Below, piece by piece: positions 12,940 through 25,100 of a stretch of DNA of 64,000 nucleotides (within the stretch, counting starts at the first letter, position 1; each line of letters starts with the position of its first letter). Origin of the DNA: Zerene cesonia. Taxonomy: Eukaryota > Arthropoda > Insecta > Lepidoptera > Pieridae. The notes under the pieces were generated by a model. It saw only the letters and a program-made list of their open reading frames with translations, did not search any database and had not been told where the DNA came from. The position numbers and the translations under genes were made by a program. The stretch spans positions 5,765,827-5,829,826 of the forward strand of contig NC_052114.1 in assembly GCF_012273895.1 (NCBI RefSeq). Reading direction: 5' to 3'.

Positions 12940-13123
12940 CTATCTATCTATATAAAAATCAGATGATGTAGTCTCGTTAATACTCGAGAATGGCTGGGCC
13001 GATTTCGTTAATTTTGGTTTAGACGCATTCATAATAGACCAGGGTAGATGAAAAGGTAAGAAAAATAAGGAAAAATGTTTAATAAATGTTCTATGGCGTG
13101 GTGAAGTTCGCTAGGTCAGCCAG
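12940..13123 (+). repeat. Lepidopteran non-autonomous Helitron-like repeat
   Basis: Starts with TCTATC repeats running into TATAAAAAT and contains the typical phrase CGAGAATGGCTGGGCCGATT. It ends GTTCGCTAGGTCAGCCAGT, a variant of the common lepidopteran GTCAGCTAGT end. The assignment rests on recognition of this abundant repeat type. Confidence 0.5.
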
Positions 13124-13577
13124 TATTACATAATAGGTTTTTAAGCTGAGAGGAGAGCCCCTATTTTCTTAGTATGTAATATAATCCCGGACTTGAATGG
13201 AAAAAGTAACTGGTCTAAATAACAATTCTATCTAAAAATATATTAAACTGTAAATCTCGAGAACCACTAATTGCGACATCACATTTCCAACACGATGAAA
13301 CTAAATGTATGAGACAAATATGGTGAAACTATTTGATATATAATTCTAGCCAATGAGACAATTTAGCACACGACTCTTGAGTAAAAATAACCAATTCAGC
13401 AAGCACCCATTGAAATTATTTATCAAATTATATACGAAATAAATCTATGGCATTTAATTAATTTAACTCCAACTAGCTTCGAATATCTATAAACGTTTAA
13501 TAGCTTTAATGGAACCCAAAACAACACTTTACTTAACATACTATGGTCGTAGGTACAAAGGTTTTGTAATATTTATT

Positions 13578-13909
13578 GTGGGAGTCGAGCACGCTTCGGC
13601 ACGCATTGGGCCAGCTCGCACCGGGGAAGTACCACACCCCCACAGAAAACCGGCGTGAAATAATATCTTGCTATTGTGTTTCGTACGGTGAGTGGGGGAG
13701 CCGGAGACCCATATCCTTCCCAGTCCTTTTTCTTTATTCCTCTCATCAATCCTTTCCTAATCCCTTCCCAATTAAAGTCGACAATCCATTTGTAGAGGTG
13801 AAAGGTCTGCAATTGACCTTACGCCTCTCCAAATGTTCATGGGCGGTGATACCGCTTACCATCAGGCGACCCACCAGCTCCGTTGCCGACTACGACATAA
13901 AAAAAAATC
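13578..13909 (+). repeat. Truncated LINE/SINE-type 3' end with poly(A)
   Basis: The block starts GTGGGAGTCGAGCACGC, carries the phrases ACCGGGGAAGTACCACACCC and TGATACCGCTTACCATCAGG, and ends in ACATAAAAAAAAA. These phrases are common in lepidopteran genomes at 3' ends of retroposons. The frames open across it on both strands are repeat sequence, not genes. No clear target duplication was found. Confidence 0.6.
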
Positions 13910-13924
13910 ACACAATTAGTTTAT

Positions 13925-16865
13925 AATCTGTGTGACTAAGAAAATTCACAACTATTTTTCTTTTACTAACTACACCCCTAGGATCAGCGCGGGTTGATTC
14001 CTGGCTTAGTAGATCCTGAGATTAGCGCAAACAACACACAAACAACTATTTAGTTATAATATAATGAAAGAATTTATACTGATCTAATTTGTCTTCCAGG
14101 TATCGTCATATTTAGTAGAGATTTTCTCCCAAGTCGTATGTTTTATAAGAAGCTTTATTACACTTAAAATTGAATAGGATATCTACTCAATCTAATTTGA
14201 CGCTTAAAAATATAAAATATATATAATTCATAATTATTTTGGAAACATATTTAACGTACTATTTTTTAAATGTTTATAATATCACTTAAATTTAGTTAAT
14301 TATGCCCGCGTGATTCTCGGGTGAAAAATATCCTGCGTACTAATCCAGCCGAGAATAAATTTTATACAGATCCGATCAGATTAACGTACAAATTCGTACA
14401 GTTCCGCGTTTAAACTATTCGTAGGAAGTACTGCGGTAAACATTTTAGAACTACTGAAAATGCATGTTCCATTTTTGGGTTCATACAACTAATCTATTTT
14501 AAACACTATGGTTTCATGAGTAACACGATATAAGTATTCAAATAATAAGATTAAAGTAAATCATCAGGTACCACTGAAAGCCAAAAAGTTTTAGAGCTTT
14601 TTTTTCTTCAACTGTACAACAAGCTACAGTAGCGCCACCCTCATTTAATGATTTTCAGCGAAATATCAAGGATGGAAGGATGGTGTCGCAACGTTCACAT
14701 AATCTCGAGATGATATAATTTAATATTTTTAATATTTGTTTTATTATTTGAGAGATAGTTTAGTTGAGATCGATTTCGATTAAATATGATTAATCCCCTG
14801 TAATTACATTCAGGAGGCGGTTTAATTTTTTGTTAAAAATAAATCTCTTATTTATTTTATAACTAAAAGATTCATAAAAATCGATACACTAAGTAAGTTA
14901 TGAAGTAACAAACAAAAAAATTATATCAAATTGATAAACTTCTCCTTTTCTTGAAATCGGTTAGGAATTAAAAAAAAAATAAATGATTTGTCGACTTATG
15001 AACAGGATCCAGACCCACGACTCTTGTCAGTTTTACCATGGGCGTAGCTCATACATACTTGGGCAATCGACATTTATACTATTGCTGAAAATCTGAAGTT
15101 TATTTACTTATCTGTATATCTCGGTAGATACTGGTGCAATGAATATTTGTTTTTGAAAGATTTATTAAATCATACTACGATACATTGAAGCATCTATGGA
15201 ATATAATATGCATTATTGCAGAACTAGCATTATTTTTAATTAAATTTCGTATGACTTATTTCTATTAACGATAATATTTTAAAGTCAAAATCTGATCTGT
15301 AATTATCTCATTATGTCTCTGTGGTGTGTTGTAATTCAAACTTACGAAAACTAAAGTTTTACCCAAGATTTTGGTAATATAAGCATACTGAAAATTCTAA
15401 ATTTGTATATGTTCAATAAATACTCCCCAACCTCTTAATAATCGTATCTTTGTACATAAGTTGTGATTAAAAATCATAATTAATCTTTCTGTTGTAGTTA
15501 CAATGAAAAATGGAAAACCATATCCTAAAATAAGGGTTTTATTAAAAAAAGATTTAAATTAGAAGCAGAATCAATTTATAACATAATTTAAATATAAATC
15601 TTATAAAATTCTACACAACATAGTCAACAATGTAGTAAATAAGTATTCAATAATATACTATAAAATACGTAATATTTTCTCTTATCTCTTAACATCTTAA
15701 ATTAACAATTGTGTATTATAACTTAAATTTTTCTCTATTGGCATTCCACACATACTAATATATAATATAATAATCTATAACGTATGGATAACAAATAACA
15801 CAATTTTTCGTATTTAGATTAACCACAACATAATGTTTGGAAAATAACATATCAAATTGGTAACTTATATAATTACTAATTACGCTAAAAATAAAATAAA
15901 ATTGTTTCTAGTTTAGTTACACCTAAATGGTTACATTTCCAATCATAATCACACAAAAAGTGACATACATCGTTATACTGCAGTCCACTAGACTGGTCCT
16001 TTTGGCACCACCCATCATAACTTGTGTTTGGCACAAATTTTAACACAAAATAAAGTTCGCCTTCGAATTATATAAAGGGCACTTTTATCTAAAATAGTAA
16101 TGTGAATTGTATCAGGAGTTTTTCTTAAATTATAAAATTAGTACATTTAATTTTACCGCCTAATATAAATACTGATCAATTTATAAGTTAGGTATTTATA
16201 AATAGGTATTGTCAACAATATGTAACATCCAAAAACAACAATTTCAAATATTTTCTAATACTGTAAAACTACATGGTAATATTGTACTATATACTTAATC
16301 TCCTAAGAAATACATGCATGTAACAAGTAGCGACTTAAAGTCGTTTAATTAGAAATCATTATATATTTAATGGCTCATTCATTTCCTAGAAAATGGCCCG
16401 ACTCCTGAAATTATAAACAAAAAATACAACAAATTCAAAACAACCAACACATGAACAAATTTCGTCCTCAGCTATCATCAATACATATATAAATAACACT
16501 TTTATCCGTAAAGTATGGTATTAATGTGTTAATAAATTAGACGCCTCACAATTTTCATTCATCAAATTTGCACTTTCATCATATTAAGGCACTTCAAGGT
16601 TTATCTTATAAATTTATATAAAAACTTAATAACCTCATCGATTTATTGAATTTTATTTATTTAAAGCCTAACGTAATTTTTCGAGAAATACTAGTAGACA
16701 CCTTATATCCCTTAAATTACTTTTCCTCCATCCAATGTAGAATAAATCAATAATATTAAATTTTATATTAAGAGATCTCACATCTAGCTTAACTTGGAAG
16801 CCATTCGAGTTTTATTGTATTAAATTATGTTAACAACAAAAATATTTTATAAATTTTCCTAATAA
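13925..16865. other. AT-rich intergenic DNA, no gene seen
   Basis: Long AT-rich stretch 3' of the BTB zinc-finger gene. Parts near 15.6-16.9 kb could be its 3' untranslated region or flank. No coding exon, RNA gene or clear repeat could be supported. Confidence 0.4.

Positions 16866-16869
<4 letters not shown>

Positions 16870-16896
<27 letters not shown>
16870..16896. repeat. (AT)n microsatellite
   Basis: An uninterrupted dinucleotide run of about 13 units, roughly 90 bases 3' of the BTB zinc-finger stop codon. Confidence 0.95.
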
Positions 16897-16988
16897 TTTT
16901 TATTTTAAGGCACAATTATCCAATTTATTCATAACATTTTCAACTCCATTGGCAAGGAACTTGTTTAAGGCACCATTATACTTGGTAA

Positions 16989-19900
16989 CTAATTTCTTTG
17001 TCCATGACTTGTCCACATATGTTCTTTAAAAGTCTCCCGCATAGTAAATGACCTTGGACACAGATAGCAACACAGCCTGTTAGTTAGATCTGAGTGCATT
17101 AATCTCACATGATATTTCAGGGCCGATTGGTTAGAATACTTCATTCCACAGTGTGGGCAATCTCCACATATAGCTGCATGATTAGATTGTTGGTGGGAAT
17201 TTTGAGAAGTCGAAGCACCAGAGTTCAAAATTGGAACAGTAGACATCCCCGCTAGTAGAAGTAATGCTTGTGATTGTTCAGAAGTGTAAGTGTTTTCTGA
17301 ATCAGTGCCATCTTGCTGCTCCGACAGTAATACTTCTGGTTCGTAATCAACATCTGACTTTGGTGATGGTTTTTCCAATTTCACAATGGACTCATCAGTG
17401 GCTGATTTTGTTGGGCTTTTGTTTACATTGTTAGCGTAGGTTACTGGTTCAGAATTATTGTCCTTGTTTCTGTTGGCATTGTGTACTTCAGGAATAGGGA
17501 CTTTTTTTGGACAGGCATCACTTTTTGAAGGATTAATACCTGTAAAAAGAAAGTAAAAAGAAACTCAGTGTTTAGTACTTTTTAGTTCTGGAATGTTGAG
17601 ATGAGATGTAGAAAAAATGAATCCAGTGTTAAAAAAACAACAATGTGGATTCATTTGTTAATTATTGTTATATATAAAGATTATTACCTTAATATTAATT
17701 TAGTAAGTGTCTATTGTGCGCTTTAAGTGTCTATAGTATTATTACAAATATTCACAATGATAATAATCATATGTAGGTGATAAATATTGAATTGTGCATG
17801 ACAATAACAATGCCAATAACTCATCCTCCACTTATGACTGCAGTAGCAGCTACCAATATTATTAGGGATATATTTCATAAGTGTACACTAACAATATACA
17901 AAAATACAACAATTACCTGATAGTAATGATCTTGCTAGCATGCTATTCTCATAATCAGGGAGACTGTCATCATTGTCAGAACTTACAGTTGCTGGATTTG
18001 GTGAATTGTTATCTTCGTTCCATTCTGTTTTAACAACCACAGGTACCTCTTCTTGGACCTAAAACAAACTTCTATTTAGTATTTGCAAACTGATACAAGG
18101 ATTGTTTACTGTGGTTTTACTGTGAAGCAGTATGTTTCTCTGAATGTCTCATACTAAGTAGTTACCAGATATATATTAAGTCTTCTTTATTTTGATAGTG
18201 CAATCAAGATATAATAACACATGTAAGTAAATAGAGAATCATAGCCTGCCATTTTATATCAGTTGCCATACTTTCTTATTTAATCTAAATCAAGTGTAGG
18301 AAACCAGGGAACTTGATATTGTAATATGAAGTATGATAACCTAATTTTCAGTGCACTTTTTCTAAATCAACATATTTTCAAAAATTACATTTTATACTAC
18401 ATATATGTTACTAAGAAAAAGTTTTTCATACTAAGTTGTTTAATTCTTAACTATACATATATTATAACAGTAGCTTTGCATGAATACATAACCTATTAAT
18501 AAAAAAATACATCCAAGAAACATATAANNNNNNNNNNNNNNNNNNNNNNNNNNNNNNNNNNNNNNNNNNNNNNNNNNNNNNNNNNNNNNNNNNNNNNNNN
18601 NNNNNNNNNNNNNNNNNNNNNNNNNNNNNNNNNNNNNNNNNNNNNNNNNNNNNNNNNNNNNNNNNNNNNNNNNNNNNNNNNNNNNNNNNNNNNNNNNNNN
18701 NNNNNNNNNNNNNNNNNNNNNNNNNNNNNNNNNNNNNNNNNNNNNNNNNNNNNNNNNNNNNNNNNNNNNNNNNNNNNNNNNNNNNNNNNNNNNNNNNNNN
18801 NNNNNNNNNNNNNNNNNNNNNNNNNNNNNNNNNNNNNNNNNNNNNNNNNNNNNNNNNNNNNNNNNNNNNNNNNNNNNNNNNNNNNNNNNNNNNNNNNNNN
18901 NNNNNNNNNNNNNNNNNNNNNNNNNNNNNNNNNNNNNNNNNNNNNNNNNNNNNNNNNNNNNNNNNNNNNNNNNNNNNNNNNNNNNNNNNNNNNNNNNNNN
19001 NNNNNNNNNNNNNNNNNNNNNNNNNNNNNNNNNNNNNNNNNNNNNNNNNNNNNNNNNNNNNNNNNNNNNNNNNNNNNNNNNNNNNNNNNNNNNNNNNNNN
19101 NNNNNNNNNNNNNNNNNNNNNNNNNNNNNNNNNNNNNNNNNNNNNNNNNNNNNNNNNNNNNNNNNNNNNNNNNNNNNNNNNNNNNNNNNNNNNNNNNNNN
19201 NNNNNNNNNNNNNNNNNNNNNNNNNNNNNNNNNNNNNNNNNNNNNNNNNNNNNNNNNNNNNNNNNNNNNNNNNNNNNNNNNNNNNNNNNNNNNNNNNNNN
19301 NNNNNNNNNNNNNNNNNNNNNNNNNNNNNNNNNNNNNNNNNNNNNNNNNNNNNNNNNNNNNNNNNNNNNNNNNNNNNNNNNNNNNNNNNNNNNNNNNNNN
19401 NNNNNNNNNNNNNNNNNNNNNNNNNNNNNNNNNNNNNNNNNNNNNNNNNNNNNNNNNNNNNNNNNNNNNNNNNNNNNNNNNNNNNNNNNNNNNNNNNNNN
19501 NNNNNNNNNNNNNNNNNNNNNNNNNNNCTATACATATATTATAACAGTAGCTTTGCATGAATACATAACCTATTAATAAAAAAATACATCCAAGAAACAT
19601 ATAAATTATTATTAAACAAGTCATTGGATGGACCTTTAAAAAAGGAATACAAATTTCTCAATAGATTTTTTGCCACTTAAGTTCTATAACAATGTTTAGA
19701 CTTGATTCATTGCATTACATTCACACAGATAGATATATTTTTTTAGCAGAATGACTTATTTATAAAAAGGACTATACCTGTGTAGCACTTTTTCCATTAC
19801 TGATTCCAGAATAATCATTAACAGTATCCGTTTTCTTTTCACCAATGTTATTAGTGCCAAAAATTGGGTTGTCCAATTTCAATTGATGACCATTATTCCT

Positions 19901-20781
19901 GTTATATATCTCACATGATTCCAGAATTTTACTCCTCTTGTAATTTTCCACAGCTGCAGTATCATTTGGTTTATCAGATGTGCTACTTCTCCTTTTTTTC
20001 AATGCAGGCATCCTTGTCTCTTTGTGAGTAGCACCTCCATGTGATTTCGAATAGATAGTCAACTGCGTATAAAGCTTATTTGTAGCATTCATACTTGTAA
20101 ATGTTTCATTCTAAAATATTGGTTAACATAAGCGTTATATATTCTAATAATATTTATAATTAGTATTTAGAGTTGTTACAGGTATGTTCATTATAATAAC
20201 TTAAATTCATCATAAGACTAAGTAAATATGGTCAGTTTTTTGACATAAAATATTCATCTTTTAATCTAATAATGATTTATAATATTTATAATTTTACCTG
20301 TTGAGTAACACCAGTCAAGCCTTTTATTTGTAATAATGCAGCAGTGTGTAAAAATGATGACAATTTACTCTCCTCAATGAATACTTCTCCTTGGTACATG
20401 TAGGACAACAAGCTAAGAATATCATCAGCTGAGACATCTTTTAAAATTATAACAGGATGCTGACAAGGGTTCTCCTAAAAATAGCAATATAATATAAAAC
20501 AGTTGGTCTCAAAACACATTATGTATTTAGCCTTCCAGGCCAATGCAGTAGCAATATTATTACAGATAGATGCGAAGGTTATAGTCTCCCAAGTCATTCA
20601 CCTTGAACACATTCCTAAAGTACGGGCTGCACGCTGACAGTATTACTTTATGAGCCTTGATATTTCTGCCTTCACAGGTAAGTGTTACATCGACGAGATC
20701 CTCGGAGCACTTTAGCGAATCTAATGCACTTACAATATTAGTTTGAAAATTGTTCCAACGTAAACAGAATTGATCTGCCAT
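16989..20781 (-). CDS. BTB/POZ domain protein with two C2H2 zinc fingers (460 aa)
   Basis: Five minus-strand coding exons join in phase: 20602-20781, 20298-20474, 19778-20110, 17917-18058 and 16989-17539. Residues 1-119 are a Tramtrack-type BTB domain (MADQFCLRWNNFQ, then KAHKVILSACSPYF), used for dimerisation. The middle is Ser/Asn/acidic, with two sumoylation-type sites (VKTE at Lys240; VKLE in the last exon). Two C-terminal fingers follow the C-x2-C-x12-H-x4-H pattern: C405/C408/H421/H426 and C435/C438/H451/H456. This layout is that of insect BTB zinc-finger transcription factors of the tramtrack/broad/lola group; I cannot name the orthologue. The protein is expected in the nucleus, binding DNA. 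The 1000-N gap lies in its third intron, so an alternative exon there cannot be seen. Confidence 0.9.
18451..18527 (+). repeat. 77-bp duplicate, left side of gap
   Basis: Identical to 19528-19604. Both begin CTATACATATATTATAACAG and end AGAAACATATAA. The copy ends exactly at the first N, as expected when two contigs overlap but were not merged. Confidence 0.95.
18528..19527. other. Assembly gap (1000 N), probably spurious
   Basis: Exactly 1000 N between two identical 77-bp flanks, inside an intron of the BTB gene. The real distance may be minus 77 bases, meaning the contigs overlap. Confidence 0.95.
19528..19604 (+). repeat. 77-bp duplicate, right side of gap
   Basis: Identical to 18451-18527 and begins at the first base after the N run. 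Confidence 0.95.
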
Positions 20782-21578
20782 AGCTACGTTTTGTTTTTAA
20801 AAACCTGAAATAATTTAAAGTCACTAGATTAAATTTTGAATGAATCTTCAATTCAAATAATAACTTAATCGTTGATATACCGTTAGAATTGTATATTTCA
20901 CTATAGGCACAGTCATTAAGACGTTTTAATTTAATATATTCCTTATCAAACTTCTAACAATAATTAAAAGACAACACAGTAAATATCATTAAAAATAAAG
21001 TGCATGACCTCCAATGACACAGTCTTCTTTCACTTTTTGCACTATAGACAATATTAAACTTTTTAAGAATTGCAGCCCTAAATCCCTATGCGCAAATTTA
21101 AGGAGGACAGAACTTGCTTAAAGTACTCTATGGAATAGAGGAATATTTTAGGCAATAGAATTGGATAATACAAGTAAAAGAAAATATTGATAACAATATA
21201 CACACATTCAAAAATTTTATTTTATCAATTCTCTGCATTATGAAAACAATAATATAGATTAAATATGAAAACCATACATGAATGTCAAAATTTGTGAGTT
21301 TCTGAAGGATTAAAGCAACGTTTGTCTATGTTTTCATGAAACAAATTATTGAATGCTTGAATGGAAATATCTTTAGATATCCTTTCAAAATGAAATAAAA
21401 GTAATCATATTCAAATGTTATAATTTATTATATATTTTGCATTATTAAATATACTAAAATATCAGATATTATTTATATGATCTTTAGGTGAATAGCTAAA
21501 TATATAGATCTGTTACATATTCGACTTGTTAAATGTGTGCAAAATATCTTTATATATAATAGTAAACAAACAATTTAC

Positions 21579-22104
21579 CTGCGTATAATAAAACATTCGA
21601 CTAATGCATTAGTATTAATTATATGTAGTGCGATTAATATTTAAGAAATGCTAAATATCAATAAGTTCACTTTATTAATTTATCGATCTTTGCGATCTTT
21701 TTTATCTATAATCTCCATAAACGTATTTGATATTGGATGATTCGGGAAATTTCGATTTATTCAAAAATTGTCAAATGTCAGTACATAAAACGCTAAACGA
21801 GTACATCACTAGTGAAAAAAGTTGTAAAAGGGAAGTCAGAGGAATTTAAAATATTTCAAATCACTTAGAAATTATTGATATAAAATAAATTTTGCTGCGA
21901 GTTGTGAGAAGTTTTATAGAAGTGAGTATTCTACGTAGAATATTCAATACTTCAAGGTTTTATCAATACCGCAACCGCATGGTTACTGTTTATGTCTATA
22001 GTTATCCCTTTAGTTACCCGGTTCTGATTGATACAAACAAAAGAGACTGCCTGTAAATTTTTCTATTGAAATATTTTAGCTCGAAGCTGTGTACAAAGAT
22101 AACA
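21579..22104. promoter_or_regulatory. Shared head-to-head promoter of the BTB gene and nudC, with leader exons
   Basis: On the minus strand a leader exon of the BTB gene probably ends at 21579 (CGCAG, then GTAAATTG), to be spliced to the leader that starts just upstream of the ATG at 20781 (ATTTCAG, then GTTTTTAAAAAC). On the plus strand a nudC leader exon probably ends at 21921 (AGAA, then GTGAGTATT) and is spliced to 22080 (ATTTTAG, then CTCGAAG), 25 bases before the nudC ATG. The two genes would thus start within a few hundred bases of each other in opposite directions. No TATA box is evident. Confidence 0.5.
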
Positions 22105-25100
22105 ATGGCTAACGATCCTGAAAGATTTGATTCAATGTTATTAGCGATGGCACAACAACACGAAGGAGGAGTGAAAGAGGTATTTACAATTAACATTTAT
22201 CTATTCAATTATTGACTTACAAACTGTTAGCTTTAAATATATCTGTAGCATTTATAAAATTTAATTTCAAATTTTAGCAATAATTCTTTAATTATATTTT
22301 CTTTCAAATTTCAGTTATTGGATACAATTGTAGGATTTTTAGCTAGAAAAACTGATTTCTTTGTTGGTGGAAAGGAAGGAGAATGGGAAAAGGTTAGTAT
22401 AAAATTAAATTGGGAAAAGTTATGAAACTAGTGGGATATTATGAAATATAAACCATTACAAATAGTAAAAAAAAAAAAAAATTGTTTTTTGCATGAAATG
22501 AAATTTCATTTCACATGACACTAGAAACTTGAAAAAAAGGGAAATAAAACTATTAGTTTTCATAAACTCCAAATTCTTTCTATCATTACAATTTTGTTTG
22601 GTTTGTAAGAAAAGTAATGACTGATACACATTGGTAAAGTGTAAATACTTCAATTGTTTTTATAGCAGTGTAGCTATCGGCATATGGATACATAAATGGT
22701 AGGAGCCGCCTACATGTAAATACATGCAGAAGTCTATAATTTGACTGGGATTGGAATTCAAAACTTTATTGGAAAAATGTTTTGGGTTAATTATTTCATT
22801 TAATATTAATGCTGAGATACTAATTGAGACCCTAGATAGGACACGGTAGATTTAACTTGGATATCCTACAAGATCTATGCGGGGAAACCCCAGTACTGTC
22901 TTTTCTTTTAACTAACCTTTAATAAGATAAACAATTAAAGATTAGAAATTAAAAACTTTTTAACGGATTTTAAATGCGATTTATTCATTATATTACTAAC
23001 CCGACGTTTCGAACACTTTACAGCGAGCATGGTAACGGGGAGACTGAATTAGACTGAATTAAAGTTTAGATTTATCAGATAGCTTAATATTAGGGACTTA
23101 TCCTACTTCCTACTAATATTATAAATGCAAAAGTTTGTAAGGATATGTGTGGGTGTTTGTTGCTCTTTCACGCAAAGACTACTGAACTGATTGCAATGAA
23201 ATTTGGTACGTAGACAGCTGGACAACTGGAATAACATATAGGCAACTTTTTTATCCCGTTATTCCTTCGGGATACGGACTTACGCGGGTGAAGCCGCGGG
23301 GTGCTGCTAGTGTTCAATAATAACTAAACTAGACATGAGTGTGCTATGTAAACCCAACCTTACTAACAGAAACTATTATTACAGTAATAAGTTAGTATAT
23401 TTTATGCAAAGGAAAGTTAATAATAATACATAACTTTTTAATAATAATTACAGTAATAAATTATATTACAAGGAGCTGTAATTTAAAAGCTGTTTAATAT
23501 ACTGAAACTCAATTAAATTTTAGGTAGTAAAAGATATCTTTTATAAACATTCTGCTAAAGCCAGAGATGAGGCAGAGAGAATTCGGAAAGAGAAAGAGGA
23601 AGCAGATAGGAGATTGAAAGAAATACAACAAAAGAAAGAGCAAGAACGTCTAGCTAAAGACTTTGAGCCAGCTACAGTGACTGAACTAACTGATAAAGAG
23701 GCAGAATTGATGCAAGAAGACATTGAGAAAGATAAAAAATCAAGTAAGTTATTGAGCATCATAAAAATTAGTAAAAAATATAATATTTTATTGGAGGCTT
23801 ATAATTTTCCAGTTTTTATGTTTAATACCGCATTTACACCTTTGTGATACACGCTAAGTGAATAACGAACACATGTACTTGCTATTGTGTCGTGCTTCGC
23901 CTTGCGATTTGCGTGTTCGCATTGAATACAGTTTATCAGATGCCAACCAGTATTAAATGCGGTATTATTATACTGCATTTATTCGCGCAGATCTAACTTT
24001 GAAATAATTTTTGATATTGAGCCTATAGTTCCTGAAATGAGTGCATTGAAACAGACTCTTCAGCTTTATATTGTCCATTCCTCTCCCTATCTATCTATCT
24101 CCAGGCACCGAAATCGTACCGTAAAATTGTTCTATTGCGACATGAAAGATAGGCAAACTAAAGAATACAATTTCACATTTATAATGTATACTAGCCTTTG
24201 CCCGCGGCTGCGCACGCGCTATTTCGGAGTAGTTAAATTGATGTAATTATACATATAAACCTTCCTCTTGAATCAGTCTATCTATTAAAAAATACCCCAT
24301 CAAAATCTGATGCATAGTTTAAAAGATTGAAGTATTCATAGGGACAGAGATAGCAACTTCGCTTTATACTATGTAGTGATAGTATAATATTATGAAAAGT
24401 TAGTTTGTGTCTTTGTGAGTTATCCCTAGATCACCTGAATCAATTTTGAAACTAATAGAAAGCCACATTACCTGTATCTGACACAGGCTAGAATTTATTT
24501 TGTTTATATCCGGGGACATCCAGGATAGAGCCTGGACATTGGCTTGTAATTGGTAAGGAGGCTAATTAAAACCTCTTTAAAATTATAACTTACATTTATT
24601 TTTTTACAGAAACAGAAAATGGCAGTGGAGACAAAGCAGATGTAGCAGAATCATCCACAGCTGCAGAAGACGAGGATGATGACCCCAAAGAGAAGGGCAA
24701 GCTTAAACCCAATGCTGGCAATGGTTGTGACTTAGAACACTATAGGTGGACGCAGACACTTGAAGAAGTTGAGGTTTGTAAATATTTAGTTTGTAAATTT
24801 TTAGTTTTGTTTGCTATGATGATAATGAGTATTAAATGTCAGTGCTTATTTTCGGGATTGCAATATGCGTTTTAGGAGGATAAGATTTAGGTCTTAAACT
24901 ATCTCTGCACCAAATTCATTCAAACCCCAGTGTGTAGTTCCTAAGCTTAATACATTTAAGTAAATAAGCCAAAAAACTACTAAGCTATATATATCATTAT
25001 TGGAAAATCATAAATTTTAGTTAAAACTTGCTTGCTATTTATCAACAGGAGAGCAAAAAATACAATCTTTTGTCTTGTATTTCTATCCTACAAAGACATT

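Noticed and set aside
13573..13926. Frames of 79 and 116 codons
   Set aside because: Both lie within a retroposon-type repeat with a poly(A) end.
18440..19624. Long frames of 357-394 codons crossing 18528-19527
   Set aside because: They consist almost entirely of N; the same applies to frames over 42968-43967 and 51032-52031.
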